Counted from the stretch's first letter, positions 25,557-34,509 are shown. The stretch is DNA of 64,000 nt from Nocardioides immobilis (GCF_003515065.1 NZ_QXGH01000036.1:1-64000), one strand, 5' to 3'. The notes: generated from the letters alone by a model not told the origin. A program made the numbers and translations.

Positions 25557-26797
25557 CGATCTGCCTCGCTGAGCGCGGCGCGGGCACGGACTAGCGCCGC
25601 GTCGATGAAGGCATCGGAGGCGCCGACGTAAGTCGCCGCGGGCTCGTGTCCTGTCAGCGCGGCCATCGTCTGCTGCTCGGACCGGACGCCCGACGCAGCA
25701 CTCAGCGTCGTCGCCATCCGCTCCTCATCGATATGCAGGGCTCGCAGTAGGTCGGTTGTCTGCGAGCCGGCGACGACGGTCCGCCGCGTCAGGGTTCGGA
25801 GGGTGGCCCACTCGACGTGCCAGGCGCCGGCTGAGCGCTCGTCGGTGGAGTCCGCCGCGGCGATGTGGAGAGTCGAGGCGAGCGGCGGCGCAGCAATCGC
25901 GGCACGGCGTACCAGCACCGAAAGAACGGGGTTGGACTTGTGGGGCATGGTCGACGACCCCCCGCCCACGCCTTCCCGCACCTCCGCGATCTCGGGCCGG
26001 GACAAGGCGATCACGTCGTTCGCGACATGCCCCCACGCGTCCGTGCAGCGCACGGCGAGGTCACCGATCCGCGTGACCGGGGTCCGCACCCCATGCCACG
26101 GGAGCGACGGTGCGAGCCCGAGCAGGTCGGCCGCAACCTCCGCCGCCCCCGTGGCGGCTTCAACCGGCGATGGGAGAGACTCGGCGAGCTCCACTGTCGC
26201 GGCCAACGTCCCGGCCGCACCGCCGAACTGGACGGGAAACGTCGCACGCTCCAGATCCTCAAGCACGTCGAGGACACCGTTGAGCCAATGGCCCGCTTTC
26301 AGCCCGAACGTCGTGGGAACCGCGTGCTGGCCCAGCGTCCGGGCGACCATCTCGGTGCGCCGGTACCGCTCGACCAGACCGCAGAGAAGGCCGATCTGGA
26401 CACGAACCTCCGCCCGGATCACGCCAACCGCGTCGCGGGCGCAGGTCATCAAGGCGGTGTCCAGGACGTCCTGGCTCGTCAGTCCACGATGCAACCAGCG
26501 GCTGGGGGCCTCCTCAGCGCCGAGTCGGTCCCTCAGCAGTCGGACGAGCGGCACGACGGGGTTGCCCGCATCCTCGGCGCCGACGGCGACTGTCTGGTGG
26601 TCGTTCTCATCGAGCAGGCCCGCCAGCAATCGCTGGTCGACACGGCTCGCCTCCGGGGCGATGCCCCGATCGATGAGCGCCGCCGACCAAGCCGCCTCCA
26701 CAGCGAGCATGGCGTCGAGGAGCGCGGCGGCACTCATCAGGTCACCCGCCCGGTGGTCGCCGGGCCAGAGCAGGTCGGTCACCGGCTGCCGTGCCAT
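25553..26797 (-). CDS. pcaB: 3-carboxy-cis,cis-muconate cycloisomerase
   Basis: The 414-aa enzyme belongs to the fumarase/aspartase superfamily. The signature GGSSTMPHKSNP is present, and LTSQDVLDTALMT gives the second conserved region. It lactonises 3-carboxymuconate to 4-carboxymuconolactone. The ATG at 26797 overlaps the end of pcaG by 19 nt. Confidence 0.93.
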   Translation of the reverse strand: MARQPVTDLLWPGDHRAGDLMSAAALLDAMLAVEAAWSAALIDRGIAPEASRVDQRLLAGLLDENDHQTVAVGAEDAGNPVVPLVRLLRDRLGAEEAPSRWLHRGLTSQDVLDTALMTCARDAVGVIRAEVRVQIGLLCGLVERYRRTEMVARTLGQHAVPTTFGLKAGHWLNGVLDVLEDLERATFPVQFGGAAGTLAATVELAESLPSPVEAATGAAEVAADLLGLAPSLPWHGVRTPVTRIGDLAVRCTDAWGHVANDVIALSRPEIAEVREGVGGGSSTMPHKSNPVLSVLVRRAAIAAPPLASTLHIAAADSTDERSAGAWHVEWATLRTLTRRTVVAGSQTTDLLRALHIDEERMATTLSAASGVRSEQQTMAALTGHEPAATYVGASDAFIDAALVRARAALSEADR

Positions 26798-27333
26798 AGG
26801 AATACGGTCTCACCCTCACCCTGCAGCCGGATGTCGAAGACGAACCCGTGCGCGTCTGGCGCCGCGATCAGTGTTGATCGGCGCTCGGGGGGCAGCGACA
26901 CCAACAGGGGATCGGCCGCGAGCGAGGCGTCGTCACCGGGCAGGTACGCGCGGGTCAGCAGGCGGTCGAGGAGCCCGCGCGCGAACACACACACCGAGAA
27001 GAACGCAGCGGATGCCGGCGCGATCGGTCCCGGCGCCACTGTCGAGAAGGAGTACCCACCGGTCCCGTCCGTTGCCGCCCGCCCGAAGCCGGTGAAGGTG
27101 AAGCCGTCGCGACGCAGTGAGCCAGTCGCCCTCGATGCTGAGCCGCCGGCATCGGCCTGCCAGATCTCGACCAGTGCATCTGGGATCGGAGTGCCGGCAC
27201 CGTCGAAGACTGTTCCGTGGAGATGAATCCGGCCGGGGTGGCCCGGCGGCACCAGATCGCTGCCGCCGAAGTACGGAAGGGCGTCGTGAAAGAACGGCCC
27301 GACGGTCTGACCGGGAGTTGGCGGGTACTTCAT
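26779..27333 (-). CDS. pcaG: protocatechuate 3,4-dioxygenase alpha subunit
   Basis: The 184-aa subunit begins TPGQTVGPFFHDALPY, the typical alpha-subunit start, and has HLHGTVFDGAGTPIPDALVEIWQADAGG in the intradiol dioxygenase fold. The alpha subunit lacks the iron ligands that the beta subunit supplies. ATG 27333 overlaps pcaH by 4 nt. Together they open the protocatechuate ring by ortho cleavage. Confidence 0.94.
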   Translation of the reverse strand: MKYPPTPGQTVGPFFHDALPYFGGSDLVPPGHPGRIHLHGTVFDGAGTPIPDALVEIWQADAGGSASRATGSLRRDGFTFTGFGRAATDGTGGYSFSTVAPGPIAPASAAFFSVCVFARGLLDRLLTRAYLPGDDASLAADPLLVSLPPERRSTLIAAPDAHGFVFDIRLQGEGETVFLWHGSR

Positions 27334-28106
27334 TCGTCCTCCTCCACGGGTGTGCGGTGGGTTCCGGTGAGGACGATGTCCCAGCGATAGCCGGTGCACC
27401 ACTCGTGCTGCGTGACATCGTGGTCGTAGGTCGCCACCAGCCGCTCACGTGCGCGCGGGTCGACGATCGACTGGTAGATGGGGTCGAGCGCGAAGAGCGG
27501 ATCTCCCGGGAAGTACATCTGGGTCACGAGTCGTTGGGTGAACTCAGTGCCGAAGAGCGAGAAGTGGACGTGCGCCGGACGCCAGGCGTTGAGGTGGTTC
27601 TTCCATGGATACGGTCCCGGTTTGATCGTCGTGAATCGGTATTGGCCGTCGTCGTCGGTCAGGCAGCGACCGACGCCGGTGAAGTTCGGGTCGACCGGCG
27701 CGGGATGCTGGTCGCGTTTGTGGATGTACCTGCCCGCCGCGTTGGCCTGCCAGACTTCGACAAGTTGTCCGCGGACCGGACGCCCGTCGCCGTCGATCAC
27801 CCGGCCGGTGACGACGATGCGTTCACCGACCGGGTCGCCGCCGTGCTGGATCGTCAAGTCGGCCTCGAGCGCATCGATGTCTCGCTCACCGAAGACTGGC
27901 GCCCACAATTCGATCCCTTCCGGGTCTGCGTGATGCAGGTCCTTCGTGGGGTGCCGGAGCAGGCTCGAGCGGTAGGGCGGGTAGTCCAGACGCGTTGCCA
28001 CCTCCGGCGCCGCTCCATCGGCCAGCGCGGCGTCGTACTCCTTGACGATCGCGGCGATCTCCTCGTTGACGTCGTCCTGGGTGGCGCGTTCCGGAGTGGT
28101 CGTCAT
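27330..28106 (-). CDS. pcaH: protocatechuate 3,4-dioxygenase beta subunit
   Basis: The approximately 258-aa catalytic subunit carries the non-haem Fe(III) ligands in GRYIHKRDQH, KPGPYPW and RPAHVHFSLFG (two Tyr and two His in the family). I favour the ATG at 28106 (MTTTPERATQ), which overlaps pobA by 4 nt as elsewhere in the operon. An in-frame ATG at 28118 would add four residues. The protein converts protocatechuate plus O2 to 3-carboxy-cis,cis-muconate. Confidence 0.94.
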   Translation of the reverse strand: MTTTPERATQDDVNEEIAAIVKEYDAALADGAAPEVATRLDYPPYRSSLLRHPTKDLHHADPEGIELWAPVFGERDIDALEADLTIQHGGDPVGERIVVTGRVIDGDGRPVRGQLVEVWQANAAGRYIHKRDQHPAPVDPNFTGVGRCLTDDDGQYRFTTIKPGPYPWKNHLNAWRPAHVHFSLFGTEFTQRLVTQMYFPGDPLFALDPIYQSIVDPRARERLVATYDHDVTQHEWCTGYRWDIVLTGTHRTPVEEDE

Positions 28107-29293
28107 GAGTTCGGCCATCCTGTGTATCCCTCCGCGAGGAAGGTGGAGCCCGCGGCTGACGAGCTGATCGTCTCCAGCTCGCCGACCTGGCGGCGTACGT
28201 CAAAGTCGGTGGCGTCGGGCAGCCGGTGGAGCATGGTCGTCATCCAGTACGAGAAGTGCTGGGCTCGCCAGACGCGCGATAGAGCCCTGACGGTGTAGTC
28301 GTCGAGCGTCTGGGGGTCGCTCTTCGTGATGGCCCGCTCGAGTTCCTCGGCGAGAACACGGACATCAGCCAGGGCAAGGTTGAGACCCTTCGCTCCCGTC
28401 GGAGGCACGGTGTGCGCGGCGTCGCCTGCCAGCAGCATCCGGCCGTGCCGCATCGGCTCCTGGACGAAGCTCCGGAAGGGCAGCACCGTCTTCGACGTGA
28501 TCGGACCCTCATGCAGCGTGTATCCGTTCGCGCCTAAACGGGACTGCAGCTCCTCCCAGATCCGGTCGTCGGACCAGTCGGCGACGTCGGTGTCGGGGTC
28601 GCACTGGAAGTACATCCGTTGCAGGGTCTCGGTGCGCTGGCTGATCAGCGCGAATCCGCGCTCGGAGTGGTTGTAGATGAGCTCAGGCGCGCTGGGAGGA
28701 GCCTCGGCGAGGATGCCGAACCATGCGAACGGGTACTCGCGGAAGTACTGGCGGCGCGCTGTCTCGGGAACCGCGTACCGACAGGCGCTGCGTGATCCAT
28801 CAGCACCGACGAGGTAGTCGCATCGGACCTCTTGGGCGCGCCCGTCCGCATCGGTGAACCGCATGCCCGGTGAGTCCGAGGTGAAGTCGACGACCTCGAC
28901 GTCCCGCACACCGAACCGCACGTCTCCACCGTCGCGCTTCCGGGCGTCGGCGAGGTCGATGAAGACGTCGGTCTGCGGGTAGAGCTGTGTCGCTGCACCC
29001 GTGAGCCCGTGGAAGTCGATCCGGTGGCTGCCGCCACCGAAGGCGAGGTCGATGCCCGCGTGCTCGTGGCCGTCGCGCAGCACCCGATCGGAGACACCCG
29101 ACTCGACGAGCAGCTCCACGCTCCCCTGCTCGAGGATCCCTGCCCGGTGTGTCTCCTCGATCTCGCGCCGGCTTCGGAGGTCGACGGCTACGGAGTCGAT
29201 GCCGACGCGTGCGAGCAGGTGGGACAGCATCAGGCCGGCTGGGCCGGCGCCGACGATGCCCACCTGGGTCCGGATGACGGGACCGACAGTCAC
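28103..29293 (-). CDS. pobA: 4-hydroxybenzoate 3-monooxygenase
   Basis: The 396-aa flavoprotein has the FAD dinucleotide motif GIVGAGPAGLMLSHLLARVG at the start, the DG motif LVGADGSRSACR, and LAGDAAHTVPPTGAKGLNLA, matching p-hydroxybenzoate hydroxylase. It hydroxylates 4-hydroxybenzoate to protocatechuate using NAD(P)H and O2. It is placed directly before pcaH and shares a 4-nt overlap with the hydrolase gene upstream. No PobR-type regulator is adjacent. Confidence 0.93.
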   Translation of the reverse strand: MTVGPVIRTQVGIVGAGPAGLMLSHLLARVGIDSVAVDLRSRREIEETHRAGILEQGSVELLVESGVSDRVLRDGHEHAGIDLAFGGGSHRIDFHGLTGAATQLYPQTDVFIDLADARKRDGGDVRFGVRDVEVVDFTSDSPGMRFTDADGRAQEVRCDYLVGADGSRSACRYAVPETARRQYFREYPFAWFGILAEAPPSAPELIYNHSERGFALISQRTETLQRMYFQCDPDTDVADWSDDRIWEELQSRLGANGYTLHEGPITSKTVLPFRSFVQEPMRHGRMLLAGDAAHTVPPTGAKGLNLALADVRVLAEELERAITKSDPQTLDDYTVRALSRVWRAQHFSYWMTTMLHRLPDATDFDVRRQVGELETISSSAAGSTFLAEGYTGWPNS

Positions 29294-30435
29294 GCGAACA
29301 CGTCCTCGATCCAGTCCGCCGTGAACGACCCGACGTGGGGAAGGTGGTCGAGCCCGACATGCTCGGTCGCGCCTTCGTCCGCAGTGAAGATGCGCAGCTC
29401 GCGCCGGGGGCTGTTCACGGCCTGGTCATAGGACTGGTGCGCGTACCGGACGTTGATCTGGCGGTCGTTCTGGCCGTGGGTGATCAGGAACGGGCAGGTG
29501 ATGTACTCGACGACGCCATTGAGGTTGACCGCCTCGGCGTCCTTGATGAACGACTCGACATCCTTGCCACCCCAGACCCACAGGACGTGCTCCCAGTAGT
29601 GCGGGACCGGGTTCTCACCCTCACGCTCAAGGCGCTTCTTCTGCACCTCGCCCCAGTTGTGGTTGGCGCCCCAGGCGACGACGAGCTTCAGGCGCTTCTC
29701 GAACGCGGCGGCGCGCGGCGCGTAGTAGCCCCCGAGCGACCAGCCGACGAGGCCGATCCGCTCGGCGTCGACGTCGGCACGAGTCTCGAGGTAGTCGACG
29801 CAGGCCGTTGCCCAGTCCTCGCTCTCGACCCTCGCCTTGAGCCCGTGCAAGCGCAGCGCCTCGCCGCTCCCGGGACAGTCGACCATCAGCGTCGAGATTC
29901 CGCGCGCGGCCATCTCCTTCGGCCAGCCCGAGGAGTACATGTGCTCCTTGGTGGAGTCCAGGCCGTTCCACATGATCATCGTCGGGGCCGGCGTGCCGTC
30001 GGGCCGCTCCGCACGAGTGAAGTACGCCGGCAGGTCGTCACCTTCGAACGGCACGGCCACGCGGGTCGTCGCTGGGTCGACGAGATCGAACGACCGCTGC
30101 ATCAGGTCGAGGCAGTGCTGGTAGATGGAATTGCGCGCCGGGTCGCTCGCGCTCTGCATCCGCTCGGCCTGGCAGATGTAGGCGGCGGCCCGAAAGTACC
30201 TCTGCCCTGCCGTGCGGGCATGTCCGGCCTTCTCGGCCTCAGCCGCCTGCTGCTCAAGTTGGTCGGCGATCCGCTGCCAGGCGGCCATCAGATCCTTGCT
30301 GCCCGCGTCCCCGCGCTGGGCCGCTTCGCGGATTGGCCGGCACGCCCGGTCGACCTCGTCGATGGTGCCGCCGCTGTTCAGCGTCGCGACCACGCCGAGA
30401 TTCCAGATGTAGTTGTCGGGGAAATACTCGAACAT
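29290..30435 (-). CDS. alpha/beta hydrolase, DHPON/FrsA-like C-C hydrolase family
   Basis: The 381-aa protein has a helical N-terminal domain (about 1-120), then an alpha/beta hydrolase core with nucleophile elbow GWSLGG (S233). The architecture and length match the family of 2,6-dihydroxypseudooxynicotine hydrolase, which cleaves C-C bonds of acylated rings. It is the first gene of the pob-pca operon (4-nt overlap with pobA), so it probably releases 4-hydroxybenzoate or a close precursor from a larger ketone or ester. The divergent neighbour is a covalent FAD oxidase. ATG 30435 is used; the open frame upstream is in the promoter region. Confidence 0.8.
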   Translation of the reverse strand: MFEYFPDNYIWNLGVVATLNSGGTIDEVDRACRPIREAAQRGDAGSKDLMAAWQRIADQLEQQAAEAEKAGHARTAGQRYFRAAAYICQAERMQSASDPARNSIYQHCLDLMQRSFDLVDPATTRVAVPFEGDDLPAYFTRAERPDGTPAPTMIMWNGLDSTKEHMYSSGWPKEMAARGISTLMVDCPGSGEALRLHGLKARVESEDWATACVDYLETRADVDAERIGLVGWSLGGYYAPRAAAFEKRLKLVVAWGANHNWGEVQKKRLEREGENPVPHYWEHVLWVWGGKDVESFIKDAEAVNLNGVVEYITCPFLITHGQNDRQINVRYAHQSYDQAVNSPRRELRIFTADEGATEHVGLDHLPHVGSFTADWIEDVFA

Positions 30436-30616
30436 GGGTCGAGCCTGACGCCCGCGCGGACAATCCGGAAACAACGGCTTCGCATGCCGATCATCACCAG
30501 TGGCGATTCCAGTTCCGGCGTCCCGTCGGTCTCCCCTTCCTGCGTGCGTGCGGTGATAGCTGGTATCCGAACGCGGCGATTGCTGGGGCCTTGCCGACCT
30601 CCCTAGCCTCGCCAGC
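30436..30616. promoter_or_regulatory. divergent promoter region, pob-pca operon and FAD oxidase
   Basis: These 181 bp separate the ten-gene leftward operon from the rightward oxidase gene and must hold both promoters. I could not identify a convincing -10/-35 pair or a long palindrome, so the regulator is unknown from the sequence. Confidence 0.5.
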
Positions 30617-32017
30617 ATGACCAGCGCCTTGCCTTCCCCGGCTCACTTGGACCTCGTCGAGGCCGGCGATCCTGCCTTCGACGACGCCGTGATGAGCCGG
30701 GTGTTCAACCTGCGACGTCCGGCGAGGAGGCCGGCCGCTGTGTTGCGTGCCCGATCGGCCGAGGATGTCGCAGCGGGGGTCCGACTGGCTAACGAGCGTG
30801 GATGGCAGGTCACCGTGCGGTCCGGCGGACACAGCTGGGCTGTATGGAGCGTCCGCGACAACGCGCTGCTGATCGACCTCGGCGCCCTGACCGACATCTC
30901 GTTCGACGAGGCGCGTGGTGTCGCGACCGCCGGTCCCGCGGTGCGCGGCGGATCGGATCTCGATCCGTTCCTGGCCGAGCGTGGCCGGTTCTTCAACGGC
31001 GGGCACTGCCCCACGGTGGGCATCGGCGGATTCCTCCTCCAGGGCGGAATGGGCTGGAACTGCCGCGGCTGGAACTGGGCGGCTGAGAGCGTCGTCGCGA
31101 TCGATGTCGTGACTGCGGACGGAGAGCTCGTTCGGGCTGACTCATCGCAGAACACCGACCTCTTCTGGGCGGCCCGCGGATCCGGCCCCGGCTTCCCGGG
31201 CATCGTCACGGCATTCCATCTGGAGACGCGTCGTCGTTTCGAACAGCTACGCCAGACGACCTACGTCTACCCGCGTGAGCTCGCCTCGGAGGTGCTGACC
31301 TGGTTCCACACGGCACGCCACAGGGTGCCGGACTCCGTCGAGCTGGTGGTGGTAGGCATCACGCCACCGCTCCCCCCGGAACTCGGGTACGAAGGCTCAG
31401 TCGTCGTCGTCGACGGCGTCTGCTTCGATGACGATCCAGACGCCGCGGCAGCTGCGTTGGCGCATCTCGACACGTGTCCCGTCGTGGATCGAGCGCTCCT
31501 CACCAGGCGGTGCGAGCCCACTGACATGGCGGCTCTCCGTACCGAGCAGATCCGGTCCAACCCGGAGGAGCACCGCTATATCGTCGACAACGCCTACCTG
31601 ACCGGCGACACCGAGGAGGTCGTCTCTCGGCTGGTTCCGGCGTTCACCGACCTTCCGACCGAGAAGGCGTTCACCCTGTGGTTCGACATGGGCCGGGCTC
31701 CTGAACGGCCTCTGGACGGACTTGCGATCTCGCTGCAGACCGACCTCTACTTCGCCGCCTACATCGTCAACGAGACCGAGGCCGAGGATGACCTGACCCG
31801 AGACTGGATCAACGCGACCATGCGCAATCTCGAGCCCGTATCCGCGGGCTGCTACCTGGGCGACTCCGACTTCACCCGCCGCCCGCAGCGGTTCATGTCC
31901 GACGAGGCGTTCGCGAGACTGCAGGAGATCCGTGCGGCCCGCGACCCGCGCGGTGTCTTCCCGTCGTACCTGCTGGCCGACGGGGCCGAACTCAACCGCA
32001 ACCCCTGGGTCGAGTAG
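30617..32017 (+). CDS. BBE-type FAD-linked oxidase, probably bicovalent flavin
   Basis: The 466-aa oxidase has the PCMH FAD-binding domain with VRSGGHSW (H72) and GHCPTVGIGGFLLQGGMGW (C131). The His-Cys pair is the arrangement that gives two covalent FAD bonds in berberine-bridge-type enzymes. The C-terminal BBE segment ends DPRGVFPSYL. 6-hydroxynicotine oxidase and sugar or alcohol oxidases share this fold. It is divergent from a DHPON-hydrolase-like gene, an association reminiscent of nicotine catabolism, but the true substrate is unknown. A hairpin terminator follows at 32041. Confidence 0.85.
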   Translation: MTSALPSPAHLDLVEAGDPAFDDAVMSRVFNLRRPARRPAAVLRARSAEDVAAGVRLANERGWQVTVRSGGHSWAVWSVRDNALLIDLGALTDISFDEARGVATAGPAVRGGSDLDPFLAERGRFFNGGHCPTVGIGGFLLQGGMGWNCRGWNWAAESVVAIDVVTADGELVRADSSQNTDLFWAARGSGPGFPGIVTAFHLETRRRFEQLRQTTYVYPRELASEVLTWFHTARHRVPDSVELVVVGITPPLPPELGYEGSVVVVDGVCFDDDPDAAAAALAHLDTCPVVDRALLTRRCEPTDMAALRTEQIRSNPEEHRYIVDNAYLTGDTEEVVSRLVPAFTDLPTEKAFTLWFDMGRAPERPLDGLAISLQTDLYFAAYIVNETEAEDDLTRDWINATMRNLEPVSAGCYLGDSDFTRRPQRFMSDEAFARLQEIRAARDPRGVFPSYLLADGAELNRNPWVE

Positions 32018-32040
32018 TCGAACCGTCGGAAAAACTCCGG

Positions 32041-32070
32041 GCCGGAGAGAGGCGATCGCATCTCTCCGGC
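32041..32070. terminator. bidirectional hairpin between convergent genes
   Basis: GCCGGAGAGA (32041-32050) and TCTCTCCGGC (32061-32070) form a perfect 10-bp stem with a 10-nt loop. It lies between the rightward FAD oxidase (stop 32017) and the leftward SnoaL-like gene (stop 32097), where a shared terminator is expected. Confidence 0.75.
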
Positions 32071-32096
32071 TCGGAAACAATTTGCCGGCGTTCCCG

Positions 32097-32519
32097 TCAG
32101 TGCGGGATTCCCAACTCGGTGACCACGCCCTCGTGGTCGGTCGAGATGAAGCTGTTGTAGGCAACTCTGATATCGGTGAACTGTCCGTCCCGCAGGTCGT
32201 AGCGGATCAGTCCGCGGAAGTCGAACGTGTGTCCCTTTCGCACCGGCCCGAACAGCGACTCAGGGTCGTCGCGGAGTGCGGTGAAGTGTGCCCACATCTG
32301 AACAGCAGCCGTCTGCTCGTCGCTGACGAACCGCTCCACCGTGAGGTCCTCGCTGAAGGAGGACCAGATCCTTGCGTAGTGATCCCGCATCCCTTGCCGA
32401 CCATCGAACTCCAGAAGTCCGTTCTGCATGTGCAAGTCGTCGGCGATGTACTCGTCGAACGCCGTGGGGTCCTGCGCATTGAACCGCCTGATGTATTCGT
32501 CGTAGTCCTCGCGCTTCAC
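32097..32519 (-). CDS. SnoaL-like / NTF2-fold protein
   Basis: The 140-aa single-domain protein has the cone-fold pattern of the SnoaL/NTF2 superfamily: YDEYIRRFNAQDPTAFDEYI, GRQGMRDHYARIW, and a C-terminal beta sheet ending RYDLRDGQFTDIRVAYNSF. Members act as isomerases, decarboxylases, cyclases or ring-modifying enzymes, and sequence alone does not say which. It lies 43 nt after an SDR in the leftward cluster. Confidence 0.75.
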   Translation of the reverse strand: MKREDYDEYIRRFNAQDPTAFDEYIADDLHMQNGLLEFDGRQGMRDHYARIWSSFSEDLTVERFVSDEQTAAVQMWAHFTALRDDPESLFGPVRKGHTFDFRGLIRYDLRDGQFTDIRVAYNSFISTDHEGVVTELGIPH

Positions 32520-32562
32520 CTGAGGGCTCCTTGGTTCGTTGAATGTCGTCGAACTGCTCGAT

Positions 32563-33330
32563 TCATCCGAGAACCGTGGCGCCGCCGTCGACTACCAGGT
32601 TCACGCCGGTGATCCAGTCGGCCTCGTCGGATACGAGGAACAGTGCGGCGTTGACGATGTCCTCGGGGCGGCCGGGGCGGCCGAGCGGGATTCGCTCGAG
32701 CATCGCCTGGAAGGGCGGAGGGCCGCCGTCGACGAGCCATTCGGTCGAGGGTGTCACCGTGAATCCCGGGCTGACTGCGACCACACGGATGCCGTGAGGT
32801 GCGCCCTCGACGGCGAGCTGCTGGGTCAGGTTGATGACACCTGCCTTGGCGGTGCCGTGCGCGTTCTGCGCCATGAACTCTACGCCGCGCGTGCCGGCGA
32901 TAGAGCCTACGTTGAGGATCACTCCCCCCGTCTTCTTGAGCTCTTTCCACGCTGCCTTGCAGGCGTAGAAGACGATGTTGAGCTCGTTGCTCATGACGAA
33001 GTCCCAGTCCTCTACCGAGAGGTCTTCCACGGGGCCGAAGCGGGGAGTCGATGCGTTGTTGTAGAGGATGTCGATTCGTCCGTGGAGTTCGGCTGCCGAC
33101 TCGACCCATGCTGCGGTCGCGGCGGCCGAAGAGAGGTCGACCGGCGCGCTGGATGTGATCTCGCCACCGGCGTCTCGTACCAGGCGGACGGTCTCATCTG
33201 CGCCTTCGCTGAACAGGTCGCAACCGACGACCGCGGCGCCCTCGGCGGAGAACCGCAGAGCGGCAGCTCGCCCCATGCCGCCTCCGATGCCAGTGATGAG
33301 CACGACCTTGCCCTCGAGCCGTCCGGCCAT
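32563..33330 (-). CDS. SDR-family oxidoreductase with His at the Tyr position
   Basis: The 255-aa protein has the NAD-binding TGIGGGMG and NNAS, and the catalytic serine in NVGSIAG (S143). At the position of the catalytic Tyr (Y-x-x-x-K) it has H158 in NAHGTAK, with K162 retained. The C-terminus DWITGVNLVVDGGATV is standard. The ATG at 33330 follows AGGAACTCCT on the plus strand, equivalent to a usable ribosome-binding site. Activity may be altered. Its substrate is unknown; it lies between the SnoaL-like gene and a LysR regulator. Confidence 0.85.
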   Translation of the reverse strand: MAGRLEGKVVLITGIGGGMGRAAALRFSAEGAAVVGCDLFSEGADETVRLVRDAGGEITSSAPVDLSSAAATAAWVESAAELHGRIDILYNNASTPRFGPVEDLSVEDWDFVMSNELNIVFYACKAAWKELKKTGGVILNVGSIAGTRGVEFMAQNAHGTAKAGVINLTQQLAVEGAPHGIRVVAVSPGFTVTPSTEWLVDGGPPPFQAMLERIPLGRPGRPEDIVNAALFLVSDEADWITGVNLVVDGGATVLG

Positions 33331-33538
33331 AGGAACTCCTTCATGAGATGTGGTGAGCGCGCACGGCGCTCGAGAACGCGCCCGCGTGAAGTGCGAACGC
33401 GATGACCCGCCTGGCTCGGCCTTGTGGCACACGCCCGCGACCCCGGTCAATACCTCCGATTTTAGGGAGGTTCGGCGCCACATCGGGCTGATCGGGCATC
33501 CGCACCCGGGATGTCATGTATCACCGGGATTTCCCGTC

Positions 33539-34456
33539 TCAGGCTTGTTCGTCGATCCCGACGCCGATGTTCCGTAGTGCTGCGAGTAGCCACAGCAAGC
33601 CAGCGTCGGCGGAGTTGGCCGGATGCCAGTGCGCGACCTCGACCAAGGTCGCCGGCGTCAGCGGCGTTCGCACCACGGCGATGCGGTCAGGGTGTGCCTC
33701 GGCGACGCGCCTCGGCACGATGCTGAACATCAATGTGCCGGCCAACAGTAGTGGGACGGAAAGGAACCCGCGCACGGTCGTCGCGAAGTAAGGGGTCACA
33801 CCGTGCTGGGCAAGCATGTCGTCGGCGGGTGTCGAATGCACGTCGCCGAACACCGCGGCGAGGTAGTTGAGTTCGCGTAGGTCGGACAGTTCCAGAGTGT
33901 TGTCGTCACCGAGGCGAGGGTTGTCGCGGTCGGCGATGACGACGAACTCGTCGGAGAAGACTTCCTGTTTCCGGCCGGGTACGCCGCGGCCGCTGCTGGC
34001 GATGAAGAGGTCTCGCCTCAGCAGGTCGCTCGGGTCGACGTTGTCGTCGGCGGGCAGTAGGTCGAACTCGAGGCTCACCGAGGGTGCGACCTCGTTGCAG
34101 TGACGGATGAGTGGCGCAGCCAGCACCGACAACGCGTAGTCCGACGCCGCGATCAAGAACGTACGGTCGCTGGACTCGGCGACGAACGGCGGGCGCGGGT
34201 CGAGCGTCTGGGTGAGGACCGTCATCGCCTCCGCCACGACCGGAACCAGGCTCCGGGCGCGAGGGGTGAGCTCGAAATGGCGGCCGACCTTGACCAGCAG
34301 CGGATCGTCCAGCTGCTTGCGCAGCCGCCGGAGCACGCCACTCATCGCGGGTTGGGTCATGCCGATCCGCTCACCAGCGCGGGTGAGGTTCTTCTCCGCG
34401 AGGATCGCGTCGAGCATCACCACGAGGTTGGCATCCATCTGCCGCAACTTCGTCAT
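33539..34456 (-). CDS. LysR-family transcriptional regulator
   Basis: The 305-aa protein has the LysR helix-turn-helix (LTRAGERIGMTQPAMSGVLRRLRKQL, about 25-50) and a co-inducer-binding domain. It groups with the NodD-like branch (LTPRARSLVPVV), as does the regulator at 39.9 kb. It is the same-strand neighbour of the SDR gene (33330) and the ALDH gene (34510), so it may control either. No divergent promoter is apparent. Confidence 0.88.
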   Translation of the reverse strand: MTKLRQMDANLVVMLDAILAEKNLTRAGERIGMTQPAMSGVLRRLRKQLDDPLLVKVGRHFELTPRARSLVPVVAEAMTVLTQTLDPRPPFVAESSDRTFLIAASDYALSVLAAPLIRHCNEVAPSVSLEFDLLPADDNVDPSDLLRRDLFIASSGRGVPGRKQEVFSDEFVVIADRDNPRLGDDNTLELSDLRELNYLAAVFGDVHSTPADDMLAQHGVTPYFATTVRGFLSVPLLLAGTLMFSIVPRRVAEAHPDRIAVVRTPLTPATLVEVAHWHPANSADAGLLWLLAALRNIGVGIDEQA

Positions 34457-34509
34457 GACACCTCCTCCTCGCCGGTATCCGCGGGCGTCGTCACATGCTA
34501 GTCACGCCG

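Noticed and set aside
30617..32017. Naming the FAD oxidase as 6-hydroxynicotine oxidase.
   Set aside because: The presence of C131 fits a bicovalent flavin enzyme, and no other nicotine-pathway gene such as nicotine dehydrogenase or a ketone dehydrogenase is present.
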